Below, piece by piece: positions 29,973 through 36,738 of a stretch of 51,750 nt of DNA. How positions within the stretch are numbered: the stretch's first letter is position 1; each line of letters starts with the position of its first letter. The stretch comes from a virus. The stretch is from positions 1 through 51,750 of IMG/VR virus record IMGVR_UViG_3300050821_014117, one strand, 5' to 3'. The translations under genes were made by a program, and so were the position numbers. The notes beneath the pieces were generated by a model, which saw only the letters and a program-made list of their open reading frames with translations, was not told where the DNA came from and did not search any database.

Positions 29973-30452
29973 ATGGGCGCAACATCTGAACACTTCAGCA
30001 ACGCGGAACTCCAGTGTCACTCAGGATGTGGCCGCAACGAATGTACCCAAGGGCTGGTCGACGCGCTCGAAGCATTGCGGGCCCTGGCCGGTAAACCAAT
30101 CTCGATCGATTCGGCCTACCGGTGCCCGGAGTACAACGCCAGCTTGCCCAACGCGGCCCAACACTCCCAGCATGTCCTGGGGAACGCGGCGGACATTGTG
30201 ATTGAAGGGATGACGCCTGCGGAAATGGAAGCCCTGGCCCTCAGGGTTCCGGCGATCCACGGGCTGGGGCGCGCGGACTACCAGGGGTACCTGCATGTGG
30301 ACGTGCGGCCCGAGGGAGTCGAGCACGGCTCCGGCGAGGTCCCCACGATCCAGCCGCTTGTCCAGTGGTGCTACGACAAAGCCGGAAATGAGTGCGCGTA
30401 TTATCCGCCGACTGCAACGGTCGCGGGGCGGGATGCCGGGGTAACGACCTGA
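29973..30452 (+). CDS. Endolysin: M15-family D,D/L,D-peptidase
   Basis: 159 aa from ATG 29973 with GGGAGGGG upstream. The HFSNAELQCHSGCG start, DSAYRCPEYNASLPNAAQHSQHVLGNAADI and GYLHVDVRP are the peptidase M15_3 motifs. Zinc ligands are His67, Asp74 and His108. It cuts peptide crosslinks of peptidoglycan to release or admit virus. There is no signal peptide, so a membrane-pore partner is needed; nearby small membrane proteins are candidates. The last codons touch element 9. Confidence 0.92.
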   Translation: MGATSEHFSNAELQCHSGCGRNECTQGLVDALEALRALAGKPISIDSAYRCPEYNASLPNAAQHSQHVLGNAADIVIEGMTPAEMEALALRVPAIHGLGRADYQGYLHVDVRPEGVEHGSGEVPTIQPLVQWCYDKAGNECAYYPPTATVAGRDAGVTT

Positions 30453-30491
30453 GACCCCACGGGTGAAAAGGTCAAGCACGGGTCGCCAAAC
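30437..30491 (+). repeat. Boundary element 9
   Basis: GGGGTAACGACC (one inserted T) ... GTCGCCAAACAAAAAG. Lies between the endolysin gene and the 30521 gene. Confidence 0.85.
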
Positions 30492-30504
30492 AAAAAGCAA
30501 CCTG

Positions 30505-30513
30505 TGATATACT
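30505..30513 (+). promoter_or_regulatory. Extended -10 promoter, probably leaderless
   Basis: TGATATACT with no clear -35 box, directly after element 9. ATG 30521 is at the expected transcription start. Confidence 0.5.
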
Positions 30514-30520
30514 CTGCCCT

Positions 30521-30811
30521 ATGGAAACCGTGACAGTACAGCGCGGCAAATGGGTCACCCGAAACAACCGGGTGGCCGTCATCGATGGCTACGTCATGAT
30601 GGACGATTCGCCCCAACCGGGCGTGGCCCCAACGGTCCGAAAGGTCTGGCAAGGGGACCTCTACAAGGCCGATGGCGTCACCCCGGATTCGCGCCACTCC
30701 TGGGAACAGGATGGCCGGTTCAAAACCCCCCTGGGGGTCGCGAGCAGCTATGACCTCGTGAGTTTGATCGAGGTCCATGCGGAACCGGTGCCTGCGGCGC
30801 CGGCCGCTTGA
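30521..30811 (+). CDS. Hypothetical protein, 96 aa
   Basis: ATG 30521. Beta-rich small protein (VTVQRGKWVTRNNRVAVIDGYVMM; VRKVWQGDLYKADG). Coupled to the lysozyme-like gene by TTGA. No family recognised. Confidence 0.65.
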   Translation: METVTVQRGKWVTRNNRVAVIDGYVMMDDSPQPGVAPTVRKVWQGDLYKADGVTPDSRHSWEQDGRFKTPLGVASSYDLVSLIEVHAEPVPAAPAA

Positions 30812-31386
30812 TCGCCGTGCTGGTCGCGGGCCTGGGGATGGGGGCGGCGTGTACTCCGGTCCTGACCCCGGACCAAATCTATCAGGTGGCCCGGGCGGCC
30901 GGGTTCCCCGCGCCGGTCGATGGCGGGCCCCTGGGGAACGCCCAAACGATGACCGCGATCGCGCTACGGGAATCGGGAGGCTGTGCGGGGGCCCATAACC
31001 CAGGGCCCGGTGAGGATTCCTGGGGCCTGTGGCAAATCAACGTCCAGGGGAACCCCGGGATCTTGGCGCAATTGGGCCTGACGAGCCCGAGCCAGTTGAC
31101 CGACCCCGCGACCAATGCGGCGGCCGCGTTCCTGATGTGGGGTGGGAACGACGCGAACCTCAATGTCGCGTGGTACCTGAACCAGCCCAGCTATTATCAG
31201 GCCTACCTGGCCTATTTGCCCGCGGCACAACAGGCGGCCCAGGACGTCGAGGGGGTTACGGCGCCGGATACGTCGTCGGGGCCCGTGTTGAGCGCGGGGC
31301 TGAGTTTTGCGGGGCTTTCAGCGGGGCAGCTTGCCTTGGGGGCCGGGATTGCGGTGGCGCTGGGGCTGGTGCTGTTTAAGCTCTAA
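30808..31386 (+). CDS. Transglycosylase/lysozyme-like (SLT-fold) membrane protein
   Basis: 192 aa from TTG 30808. IALRESGGCAGAHNPGPGEDSWGLWQINVQGNPG is the soluble-lytic-transglycosylase-like core with the catalytic Glu at residue 55 and the GLWQIN motif. An N-terminal hydrophobic leader (IAVLVAGLGMGAAC, possibly a lipoprotein-type Cys) and a C-terminal membrane helix (LALGAGIAVALGLVLF) suggest a membrane-linked enzyme that cuts glycan strands at infection or lysis. Confidence 0.88.
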   Translation: MIAVLVAGLGMGAACTPVLTPDQIYQVARAAGFPAPVDGGPLGNAQTMTAIALRESGGCAGAHNPGPGEDSWGLWQINVQGNPGILAQLGLTSPSQLTDPATNAAAAFLMWGGNDANLNVAWYLNQPSYYQAYLAYLPAAQQAAQDVEGVTAPDTSSGPVLSAGLSFAGLSAGQLALGAGIAVALGLVLFKL

Positions 31387-31390
31387 CTTT

Positions 31391-31438
31391 GTTTGGCGAC
31401 TCGCGATCTTCTTGAGACCGGACCTGTGGTTTGGTCCC
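31391..31438 (-). repeat. Boundary element 10 (tandem with 11)
   Basis: GTTTGGCGACTCGCGATC...GGTTTGGTCCCTTTT; the inner GTTCCCC end is damaged. The only tandem case. Confidence 0.85.
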
Positions 31439-31442
31439 TTTT

Positions 31443-31494
31443 GTTTGGCGACTCGTGACCTTCTGAGCCCCGCCCTGTGGTTTGGTCGTTCCCC
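31443..31494 (-). repeat. Boundary element 11 (left end of cassette 3)
   Basis: GTTTGGCGACTCGTGACC...GGTCGTTCCCC. Shares TGTGGTTTGGTC with element 10. Pairs with element 12. Confidence 0.9.
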
Positions 31495-31586
31495 GTGCGT
31501 CTGAGCTTCGCGCGTACTAATCCCGCCCGGCGAAACTCCTAGCCCGCCTAAGACGTTTTCCCCCTGAAATCAGTACCTCCGATCTA

Positions 31587-31615
31587 TTGGAGCGAACGCG
31601 CCACGCCTCTACGCT
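31587..31615 (+). promoter_or_regulatory. Promoter, probably leaderless
   Basis: TTGGAG, 17-base spacer, TACGCT; ATG 31622 is seven bases after the -10 box. Confidence 0.5.
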
Positions 31616-31621
31616 AAACGC

Positions 31622-31855
31622 ATGAGAGAACTTCTAGTGGTTGTACAGTACCCGGAAGGCGTCAACGCGCAGGGCCTTTGCCGGGTCGCCGTCGATGGGT
31701 ACCGGATGATTGCAAGTTATCCGCTGATCGGCAACCGGGATTTGTTCGTTCTTCAGGACGGCCCACCACCCGCGCAGCAAGAGACCACGGGGAACGACCA
31801 ACCAACCGGCCCGGTCTCAGAAGCCAGCGAGTCGCCAAACAAAGGGAAGGAGTAA
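31622..31855 (+). CDS. Cassette gene 3, hypothetical 77 aa
   Basis: ATG 31622. MRELLVVVQYPEGVNAQGLCRVAVDGYRMIASYPLIGNRDLFVLQD is a small alpha/beta body; the last 27 residues (TTGNDQPTGPVSEASESPNKGKE) come from element 12. The single gene between elements 11 and 12. Unknown. Confidence 0.6.
   Translation: MRELLVVVQYPEGVNAQGLCRVAVDGYRMIASYPLIGNRDLFVLQDGPPPAQQETTGNDQPTGPVSEASESPNKGKE
31784..31840 (+). repeat. Boundary element 12 (right end of cassette 3)
   Basis: Identical to element 23 over 58 bases (from CCACGGGG to CCAAACAA). Internal inverted pair GAGACC/GGTCTC. Confidence 0.95.
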
Positions 31856-31861
31856 GCCAAC

Positions 31862-32041
31862 ATGCAAGCCACTGGTTACAATCTCCCTCCCGGCTGTTCT
31901 GAACTGGACGTAGACGAAGCCCTTTCCGACTGGACCGACGCCGACGTTGACGAAGCCTACTCGGAACTGATGCGGGATGCTCAAATTGAAGATGGAATCC
32001 GCGAGCGGTTAAATGGAGCAAGGGAGTGGCCGCCGCTATGA
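31862..32041 (+). CDS. Acidic small protein, 59 aa
   Basis: ATG 31862 with GGAAGGAG from just after element 12. MQATGYNLPPGCSELDVDEA and then DWTDADVDEAYSELMRD: strongly acidic, helical. Coupled to the next gene by ATGA. An acidic mimic of nucleic acid is one possibility; unknown. Confidence 0.6.
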   Translation: MQATGYNLPPGCSELDVDEALSDWTDADVDEAYSELMRDAQIEDGIRERLNGAREWPPL

Positions 32042-32211
32042 AAGACACCGCGCTCTGTACATTCTGCGAGCAAGGAAATCACGATCACCCCGCGTATTCG
32101 CCGGAAGTCTGTAGGTGTGGGTGTCCCTGTCATGGATCTTTGGTTGGCGACTCGCAGTTGACGGCTTCGTGCAAGGCCGTGGGGTCGCTCCCCGTGGAGG
32201 TGTTGGGATGA
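32038..32211 (+). CDS. Cys/His-rich small protein ending in element 13, 57 aa
   Basis: ATG 32038. MKDTALCTFCEQGNHDHPAY and EVCRCGCPCHG form likely zinc sites. The last 24 residues (GDSQLTASCKAVGSLPVEVLG) are from element 13, read in reverse orientation. The stop overlaps the next ATG (ATGA). Confidence 0.6.
   Translation: MKDTALCTFCEQGNHDHPAYSPEVCRCGCPCHGSLVGDSQLTASCKAVGSLPVEVLG
32143..32193 (-). repeat. Boundary element 13 (left end of cassette 4)
   Basis: GTTGGCGACTCGCAGTTGACGGCTTCGTG...GGTCGCTCCCC, followed by GGAGGTGTTGGGATGA. Its core aligns well with the reverse complement of element 14. Confidence 0.92.
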
Positions 32212-32579
32212 GCGCAGTTGGAGCCATCAGGATGACGAAAGAAGAATGGCTAGAGCGCGGGAAAGTTTTATTCGGTGAGGACTTCTACGAATGGCGCTTT
32301 GTGTGTCCGATTTGCGGAAACGTGGCAGCGGTCAAGGACTACAAGCCTTACAAAGACAAAGGCGCGCACGCTAATTCCGCAACGTGTGAGTGCATCGGCA
32401 GGTACACCGGCGCACAGAGTTCCTTTGACGGGACGAAGCCTTGCAACTATGCCGGTTACGGGCTATTCAGACTCAGCCCGGTCATCGTACTAGACGACGG
32501 AAAAGAGATTCATTCCTTCGCCTTCGCCGAAGCCACAACCCACGGGGAACGACCTGAGACAACCGAAACGAAGACGTAA
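32208..32579 (+). CDS. Cassette gene 4, phage zinc protein (VVA0879-like pattern)
   Basis: 123 aa from ATG 32208 after GGAGGTG. MTKEEWLERGKVLFGEDFYEWRFVCPICGNVAAVKDY...CECIGRYTGA has the W-x-FVCP-x-CG and ECIGR features that I associate with the VVA0879 family of phage proteins (tentative). Two Cys pairs suggest a zinc site. The tail HGERPETTETKT is element-encoded. The single gene between elements 13 and 14. Confidence 0.7.
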   Translation: MSAVGAIRMTKEEWLERGKVLFGEDFYEWRFVCPICGNVAAVKDYKPYKDKGAHANSATCECIGRYTGAQSSFDGTKPCNYAGYGLFRLSPVIVLDDGKEIHSFAFAEATTHGERPETTETKT

Positions 32580-32597
32580 ACTACCGAGTCGCCAAAC
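32541..32597 (+). repeat. Boundary element 14 (right end of cassette 4)
   Basis: ACGGGGAACGACCTGAG...GAGTCGCCAAACAAAAAGGAGG; its end provides the ribosome site for GTG 32614. Confidence 0.92.
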
Positions 32598-32613
32598 AAA
32601 AAGGAGGAACAAA

Positions 32614-33033
32614 GTGAACCCACAACCACAATCTCATCCAAAGTTAACCCCCCAGGTAGGTAAACCAGAAACCATCGCCCTCAAGAGACCGGGCAGCATC
32701 GTAGGGAGCCGGATTGCCGGAGCCCCCAATCAGGCGTATTATCAACTTCAGGATGGCCGCTCCATGTACCTGCCCCTACAAGTTGGTGCCATGATCGACC
32801 AGTTGAAACTCCAGCCGGGGGAGCCGTTCACCCTGCTGAAGCGCGGGCCGGGCAGTTGGGACGTTCGGAGACTGAGCGCCCCGCCGCAGACCAGCCCCAG
32901 CGCCCCGCTAAACGGCGCAGGTGAGGACGCCCGGGGCGATCCTGAAGCGTTGTTACGGCCGGGCCATCCAGATCGCGCTGGAGGCCGTCGAAAACGCCAA
33001 GCGCCAAGGGTTGATGGTGACCCCGAGCTTTGA
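32614..33033 (+). CDS. Hypothetical protein, 139 aa (possible frameshift near the end)
   Basis: GTG 32614 with AAAAGGAGG. The first 100 residues look native (IVGSRIAGAPNQAYYQLQDGRSMYLPL; PGEPFTLLKRGPGSWDVRRLS). The last 38 residues are Arg/Gly/Pro-rich and lie over the start of the next reading frame, which begins at GTG 32921 within a GTGA. A lost or gained base near 32910 would end this protein at that GTGA. Confidence 0.55.
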   Translation: MNPQPQSHPKLTPQVGKPETIALKRPGSIVGSRIAGAPNQAYYQLQDGRSMYLPLQVGAMIDQLKLQPGEPFTLLKRGPGSWDVRRLSAPPQTSPSAPLNGAGEDARGDPEALLRPGHPDRAGGRRKRQAPRVDGDPEL

Positions 33034-33307
33034 GGACATCCGCTGTATTTCATCGGTGCTGATGATTTCGGAAACGGGGGGCGACGATGAGCCAGGATAC
33101 AGGATTGGTCCGCGCGGTCAAGGCCGTCCTTTTCGTGTTCAGCATCCTATGGGGATTCGCGTGCGCGGAGCTGATGGCTTCACTGTGGGCAGTCATCCCG
33201 GACAGTCAGGCTCATGTGGTGCGTTATCCGCTAACCGGCTTGATGGTTGCCATTGGATGCGTGGCGACGGCGTGGGTTCCGCTGTGGCTGCTGTGGACCT
33301 ATATTGA
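32921..33307 (+). CDS. Hypothetical protein, native about 55 aa; frame runs on
   Basis: GTG 32921. MRTPGAILKRCYGRAIQIALEAVENAKRQGLMVTPSFEDIRCISSVLMI looks native; after residue 55 the sequence is Gly/Arg-rich and overlaps the membrane gene at 33087 by 220 bases. One extra G in the run at 33077-33082 would end it at the TGA overlapping ATG 33087, matching the ATGA rule seen throughout. Probably an assembly indel or a recent frameshift. Confidence 0.5.
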   Translation: MRTPGAILKRCYGRAIQIALEAVENAKRQGLMVTPSFEDIRCISSVLMISETGGDDEPGYRIGPRGQGRPFRVQHPMGIRVRGADGFTVGSHPGQSGSCGALSANRLDGCHWMRGDGVGSAVAAVDLY

Positions 33308-33335
33308 CGGCAAAGATTCGCAGGAGCCGCGATGA
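33087..33335 (+). CDS. Two-helix membrane protein, 82 aa
   Basis: ATG 33087. Two membrane helices (AVKAVLFVFSILWGFACAELMASL; LTGLMVAIGCVATAWVPLWLLW). Ends with GKDSQEPR and couples by ATGA to the next gene. Holin-like in size but unproven. Confidence 0.65.
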   Translation: MSQDTGLVRAVKAVLFVFSILWGFACAELMASLWAVIPDSQAHVVRYPLTGLMVAIGCVATAWVPLWLLWTYIDGKDSQEPR

Positions 33336-33535
33336 GCCAGCATACAGTGCCGACAACCCGGCCCGTCTCGGCGTCGTGTATGAACACGCCTATGCCTGCG
33401 AACTTTCGCCCCGGCGAAATCATCGGAGGCCATGTGGTCGAAGTAGAGCCGGAGAATTTCGACGGGGACGAAAGCGGCCCCGGCCCAACAGATCCACGGG
33501 GAACGACCTCGGGAAGCCGAAGCGGAGAAAAGTGA
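33332..33535 (+). CDS. Hypothetical protein with element-encoded tail, 67 aa
   Basis: ATG 33332. MSQHTVPTTRPVSASCMNTPMP is followed by FRPGEIIGGHVVEVEPENFDGDES, then PRGTTSGSRSGEK from element 15 in the third frame. Unknown. Confidence 0.55.
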   Translation: MSQHTVPTTRPVSASCMNTPMPANFRPGEIIGGHVVEVEPENFDGDESGPGPTDPRGTTSGSRSGEK

Positions 33536-33550
33536 ACCGAGTCGCCAAAC
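33496..33550 (+). repeat. Boundary element 15
   Basis: ACGGGGAACGACCTCGG...CCGAGTCGCCAAAC, with a strong CTCGG/CCGAG stem closing the core. ATG 33554 follows within four bases. Confidence 0.92.
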
Positions 33551-33553
33551 AAA

Positions 33554-33817
33554 ATGCTTGAAACTCTCCTAGTAGCTCTACTTCATATTCAAACCCTAGC
33601 CCCCTACGCACTCCAAACCCAGCCCTTACTCGACATCCCGAGTTCAGCCCAAGACGCCGCCACGCGTTGCGCCGCCGGCACACTACAAGCCCAGTGGGTC
33701 AATATCGCAGTGTGGCCGGATGGGTCCCGTACCTGGATGGTGGTGTATGGAGTTTGGGGCGACTATGGGCTTGTGACGCAGGGGCCTTGTCTGGTTACGG
33801 TCGTGAATTGGAAATGA
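33554..33817 (+). CDS. Possible exported protein, 87 aa
   Basis: ATG 33554 four bases after element 15. A hydrophobic start (MLETLLVALLHIQTLAPYAL) could be a signal peptide, followed by two Cys and a beta-like part (AQWVNIAVWPDGSRTWMVVYGVWGDYGLVTQG). Coupled to the cytosine methyltransferase gene by ATGA. Confidence 0.55.
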   Translation: MLETLLVALLHIQTLAPYALQTQPLLDIPSSAQDAATRCAAGTLQAQWVNIAVWPDGSRTWMVVYGVWGDYGLVTQGPCLVTVVNWK

Positions 33818-34644
33818 GTCTGTGTATTGATCTCTTTTGCGGCCTAGGCGGTTGGGCGGAAGGCTTCCTAGCCGAAGGCTACCGCGTGATCGGGTTCGAC
33901 ATCGAGCGGCACGATTACGGCACTGGAGGCTATCCCGGTCAGCTTGTGCTCCAGGACGTGCTGACGCTAGACGGCAAGCAGTTCCGGGGCGCAAACGTGA
34001 TTGTGGCCTCCCCGCCGTGCCAGGCGTACAGCTATCGGGCAATGCCGTGGTGTAGGCTAACGGACGCCATCGGTTTCGATCTTGCGCGCATGGATGACGA
34101 CGGAGCTCCACCGGCCGGTCCTACCTGTAATCCGCTGGTGTACAACGATCTCTTTAATGCCTGCTTTCGGATTGCGCGGGAGGCCGGCAAGCCGCTGATT
34201 GTCGAGAACGTGAAGGGCGCCGAACGGTGGGTAGGTCCTGCCCGCTGGCACTACGGATCTTACTTTCTGTGGGGCGACGTACCGGCACTGATGCCCACCA
34301 CGGCGCAACTGAAGCGCCCAGGCCGAAACTTTCACCAGCAAAACGGCTTGCCTTCGCCGTCGTTTCACGGAGCCGACCACGAGCCGAGCATCCAGCGCGC
34401 CAACGCCATCAAGAACAACGGCGGATCATGGTTCGCGCAGGCGCACAACACCGAGAGCGGAACAGGGCAGAATCCAGTGAACGGCGTGAAAGGTTTCACT
34501 ACCGGGCTTGGGAAGGGTCACGACTGGCGGCAAGATCCGAGCGGGCGGTTCAACTCGAAATCCGATTCCCGCAAAGCCGCGAGCGCGCAAATAGCCAAGA
34601 TCCCGTTTCCGCTGGCGCAACACATCGCGCGTGTGTTCAAATAG
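33814..34644 (+). CDS. DNA cytosine-5 methyltransferase-like protein
   Basis: 276 aa from ATG 33814. Motif I is DLFCGLGGWAEGF, motif IV is ASPPCQAYSY with the catalytic Cys69, and VENVKG is motif VI-like (ENV). The target-recognition part is short and the C-terminal motif X region weak. Likely methylates cytosine in the virus genome against host restriction. The stop TAG lies in the GTTC arm of element 16. Confidence 0.88.
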   Translation: MSLCIDLFCGLGGWAEGFLAEGYRVIGFDIERHDYGTGGYPGQLVLQDVLTLDGKQFRGANVIVASPPCQAYSYRAMPWCRLTDAIGFDLARMDDDGAPPAGPTCNPLVYNDLFNACFRIAREAGKPLIVENVKGAERWVGPARWHYGSYFLWGDVPALMPTTAQLKRPGRNFHQQNGLPSPSFHGADHEPSIQRANAIKNNGGSWFAQAHNTESGTGQNPVNGVKGFTTGLGKGHDWRQDPSGRFNSKSDSRKAASAQIAKIPFPLAQHIARVFK

Positions 34645-34698
34645 CGGGGAACGACCAGAAAGGCCAGACGTGAAACAGTCAACTATGAGTCGCCAAAC
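34635..34698 (+). repeat. Boundary element 16
   Basis: GTTCAAATAGCGGGGAACGACC...ATGAGTCGCCAAACAAAAAG. Its last part contains an ATG that starts the next protein. Confidence 0.92.
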
Positions 34699-35047
34699 AA
34701 AAAGAATCCTGCTGCTTTTCATCATCGCCTTACCAATATGGGCCCAGCATCAAGTAACCTTATCCTGGAACTGGCAGCAAGGCTCAGGAGACCCCGCCAC
34801 TGGCTTCAACGTCAAACGAGGGAACCAGGGCGGCCCCTACCAGACCATCGCCCAAATCCCCGCGAGCCCCACCAGCTTCATAGACCAGGGGACGGCGCCC
34901 AACACATTAACGGCGGGAAACCAGTATTGCTACATCGTGACGGCAACCGGCCCCGGAGGTGAGAGCACGCCATCCAATGAGACGTGCGTAAAAATACCCG
35001 CTTCGCCGCCGGCCGCGCCCACCAATCTTACCGGGCAAGCACAGTAA
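34685..35047 (+). CDS. Secreted fibronectin type III-like protein
   Basis: 120 aa from ATG 34685, inside element 16: MSRQTK comes from the element and serves as the basic n-region of a signal peptide (RILLLFIIALPIWAQ). The mature part is one Fn3-like domain (VTLSWNWQQGSGDPATGFNVKRG...YCYIVTATGPGGESTPSN). This type of domain is very common in Acidobacteriota secreted proteins. Perhaps a surface-binding accessory. Confidence 0.75.
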   Translation: MSRQTKRILLLFIIALPIWAQHQVTLSWNWQQGSGDPATGFNVKRGNQGGPYQTIAQIPASPTSFIDQGTAPNTLTAGNQYCYIVTATGPGGESTPSNETCVKIPASPPAAPTNLTGQAQ

Positions 35048-35055
35048 AAGGCTTT

Positions 35056-35619
35056 TTGTTTGGCGACTCGGAGACTAGTTTGCACGTCCAAGGTAACAGG
35101 TCGTTCCCCGAAGTAACTGGACACGCGAAGGCCCCGGCCCCCTCTTGGGTTCAAGTAAAAGACGGACATCCAGTTGCCCGCGAATTATTCGGGCGTCACT
35201 ACACCTACCGAACGAGGCGGAACCAGTTAAGTTTCTTTCCCGAGAAGAATCGGAATTTCGCGCTGTTTGTCGGCCCCGGTCAAAAGATGGTTCTGTTAAG
35301 CGAGGATCAAACCGCCCTGTTCGTGTGGAGAAAGTTTATCTCCATGGACAATCAGCGTGGCGTGAACTGTGCCGTTTTTCGAAACGAAGGGCCAACCCAA
35401 GCCAGCGATCTTATTAAAAGCGCCATGGAACTTGCGTGGGGCCGTTGGCCGGGAGAGCGCCTGTACACATACGTTAACCCCAAGTTCGTCAAGTCGAAGA
35501 ATCCCGGTTATTGCTTCATCATGGCAAACTGGAAGCGCTGTGGTTTCAGCAAAGGTGGCCTTCTGATTCTCGACTGCGAGCCGCCCGTTCAGCCCACGGG
35601 GAACGACCCGAGCAACTAA
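35056..35619 (+). CDS. Cassette gene 5, conserved hypothetical protein (about 187 aa)
   Basis: The start is uncertain: TTG 35056 or TTG 35080, both in element 17. The body (HPVARELFGRHYTYRT...LFVGPGQKMVLLSEDQTALFVWRKFI...GVNCAVFRNEGPTQASDLIKSAMELAW..RLYTYVNPKFVKSKNPGYCFIMANWKRCG) belongs to a family I have seen in many bacteria without a named role; it is compact and may be an acetyltransferase-like fold. The tail TGNDPSN is from element 18. The single gene between elements 17 and 18. Confidence 0.75.
   Translation: MFGDSETSLHVQGNRSFPEVTGHAKAPAPSWVQVKDGHPVARELFGRHYTYRTRRNQLSFFPEKNRNFALFVGPGQKMVLLSEDQTALFVWRKFISMDNQRGVNCAVFRNEGPTQASDLIKSAMELAWGRWPGERLYTYVNPKFVKSKNPGYCFIMANWKRCGFSKGGLLILDCEPPVQPTGNDPSN
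35058..35109 (-). repeat. Boundary element 17 (left end of cassette 5)
   Basis: TTTTTGTTTGGCGACTCGGAGACT...GGTCGTTCCCCG. Outer T-run mirrors the A-run after element 18. Confidence 0.92.
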
Positions 35620-35650
35620 GACGGGCACGCCAGTCTATCGAGTCGCCAAA
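35587..35650 (+). repeat. Boundary element 18 (right end of cassette 5)
   Basis: CGTTC hairpin with GAACG; core has AGAC/GTCT; GTCGCCAAAGAAAAAAG at the end. Confidence 0.92.
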
Positions 35651-35658
35651 GAAAAAAG

Positions 35659-35667
35659 TGATACAAT
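35659..35667 (+). promoter_or_regulatory. Extended -10 promoter, probably leaderless
   Basis: TGATACAAT just after element 18; ATG 35675 is eight bases after the -10 box. Same design as after element 9. Confidence 0.5.
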
Positions 35668-35674
35668 CGCGGGC

Positions 35675-36208
35675 ATGACACTTTTTGGCGGCGGCTGGAC
35701 CGTGACTCCGGGATGGGGTGGCTACACCTACCCACTCAAAAGCCCTGTTATCGTGCAAATTGCAACCCGCGTAAACCCGGAACTCTGTACCCTCGCTGAG
35801 GCGTACCAGTTCCTCTCGACCGTCCTCAACCAGGGCGACATCATTCCACCGGGCCAAGTACCCTTGATCTATGAGGAGACCAGCGGCCAGTTGTTTGTAG
35901 ACCCGGCCTACCTAGCCGCGGGCTACTTGCCCCTGATCCTCACCTGGACCACGCAGCCGCCATCGAAAGGCGCGAAGGACGTGCCCGAGCCAGGCAATCC
36001 AGAAGCCCCCGCTCCTGGTCAGTACACCTACGCGATCAACATTGGCCTGATGTACGCGAGCGCCCCGCGGGTCCCCGGAGCCACCGGAGCTGTCGGGCCG
36101 CAGGCGTTCCGCACCGACTTCAAGCTCCAAGTCAAGGCCGACGGCTCCCTGAGTTGGGTCGGCTTGGATCAACCGACGTGGCAGGGCGCGGTAACGACCG
36201 CCGCGTGA
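35675..36208 (+). CDS. Hypothetical protein, 177 aa
   Basis: ATG 35675. A beta-rich N-terminus (GWTVTPGWGGYTYPLKSPVIVQIATRVN), a helix (LAEAYQFLSTVL) and YAINIGLMYASAPR near the end. Overlaps the next gene by GTGA. No family recognised. Confidence 0.65.
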   Translation: MTLFGGGWTVTPGWGGYTYPLKSPVIVQIATRVNPELCTLAEAYQFLSTVLNQGDIIPPGQVPLIYEETSGQLFVDPAYLAAGYLPLILTWTTQPPSKGAKDVPEPGNPEAPAPGQYTYAINIGLMYASAPRVPGATGAVGPQAFRTDFKLQVKADGSLSWVGLDQPTWQGAVTTAA

Positions 36209-36657
36209 CAAAGCTGATCGCCACCGTCGCGACCCTCGCGGGCCTAGCGGCCGCCCAGTCCCTGCCCCAGAACCTCGTGGGGGTTTGCGCCAGCTACTTG
36301 ACTGCTTCGTCCCCTAGGCTGGGGGGCTGCGTGACCGCCGCGTTCCTGGTGAACCAGGGGCAGAAAATCTACAGCTACTCGACCTACGACATCTCGCTAC
36401 ACCACGGGGCCCCGCCGACCGCGGCGCTCCGGACCGGGGCCGCCACGGTGCTGAAACAGTTTGGCAGCATCACGATCCTGGGGATGGCGGGGGCGGGGCC
36501 CGCAACAAGCCCCACGGCCACCACCCTATCGATCGGGGGGTCCGTCGGGGCTGCGGTCCCGTTGGGTAAATCCCACTGTTTCCTCATGGGGGAATTCCAG
36601 GGGGTGAACACCAGTGGGAAAGCCGCGAGGCTGGTGCTGTTGATTCCGCTGAAATAG
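36205..36657 (+). CDS. Secreted beta-barrel-like protein, 150 aa
   Basis: GTG 36205. A signal peptide (MTKLIATVATLAGLAAAQ) precedes alternating strands with aromatic ends (IYSYSTYDISLHHG; ITILGMAGAG; HCFLMGEFQGVN) ending in LVLLIPLK. Resembles small outer-membrane-protein-like barrels; a surface role such as exclusion is speculative. Confidence 0.65.
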   Translation: MTKLIATVATLAGLAAAQSLPQNLVGVCASYLTASSPRLGGCVTAAFLVNQGQKIYSYSTYDISLHHGAPPTAALRTGAATVLKQFGSITILGMAGAGPATSPTATTLSIGGSVGAAVPLGKSHCFLMGEFQGVNTSGKAARLVLLIPLK

Positions 36658-36664
36658 TCTTTTG

Positions 36665-36716
36665 GTTTGGCGACTCGGAGACCGTCGAGACTTCGGAGCT
36701 TGGCTGGTCGTTCCCC
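36665..36716 (-). repeat. Boundary element 19 (left end of cassette 6)
   Basis: GTTTGGCGACTCGGAGACC...GGTCGTTCCCCGGGG. Confidence 0.92.
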
Positions 36717-36738
36717 GGGGCCTCTTGAGACTGTGACC

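Larger units (their letters stand above)
31387..31621. other. Intergenic: two tandem boundary elements and a promoter
   Basis: 235 bases without a gene. Holds elements 10 and 11 in tandem, then about 90 bases with no clear feature, then the promoter at 31587-31615. Confidence 0.6.
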
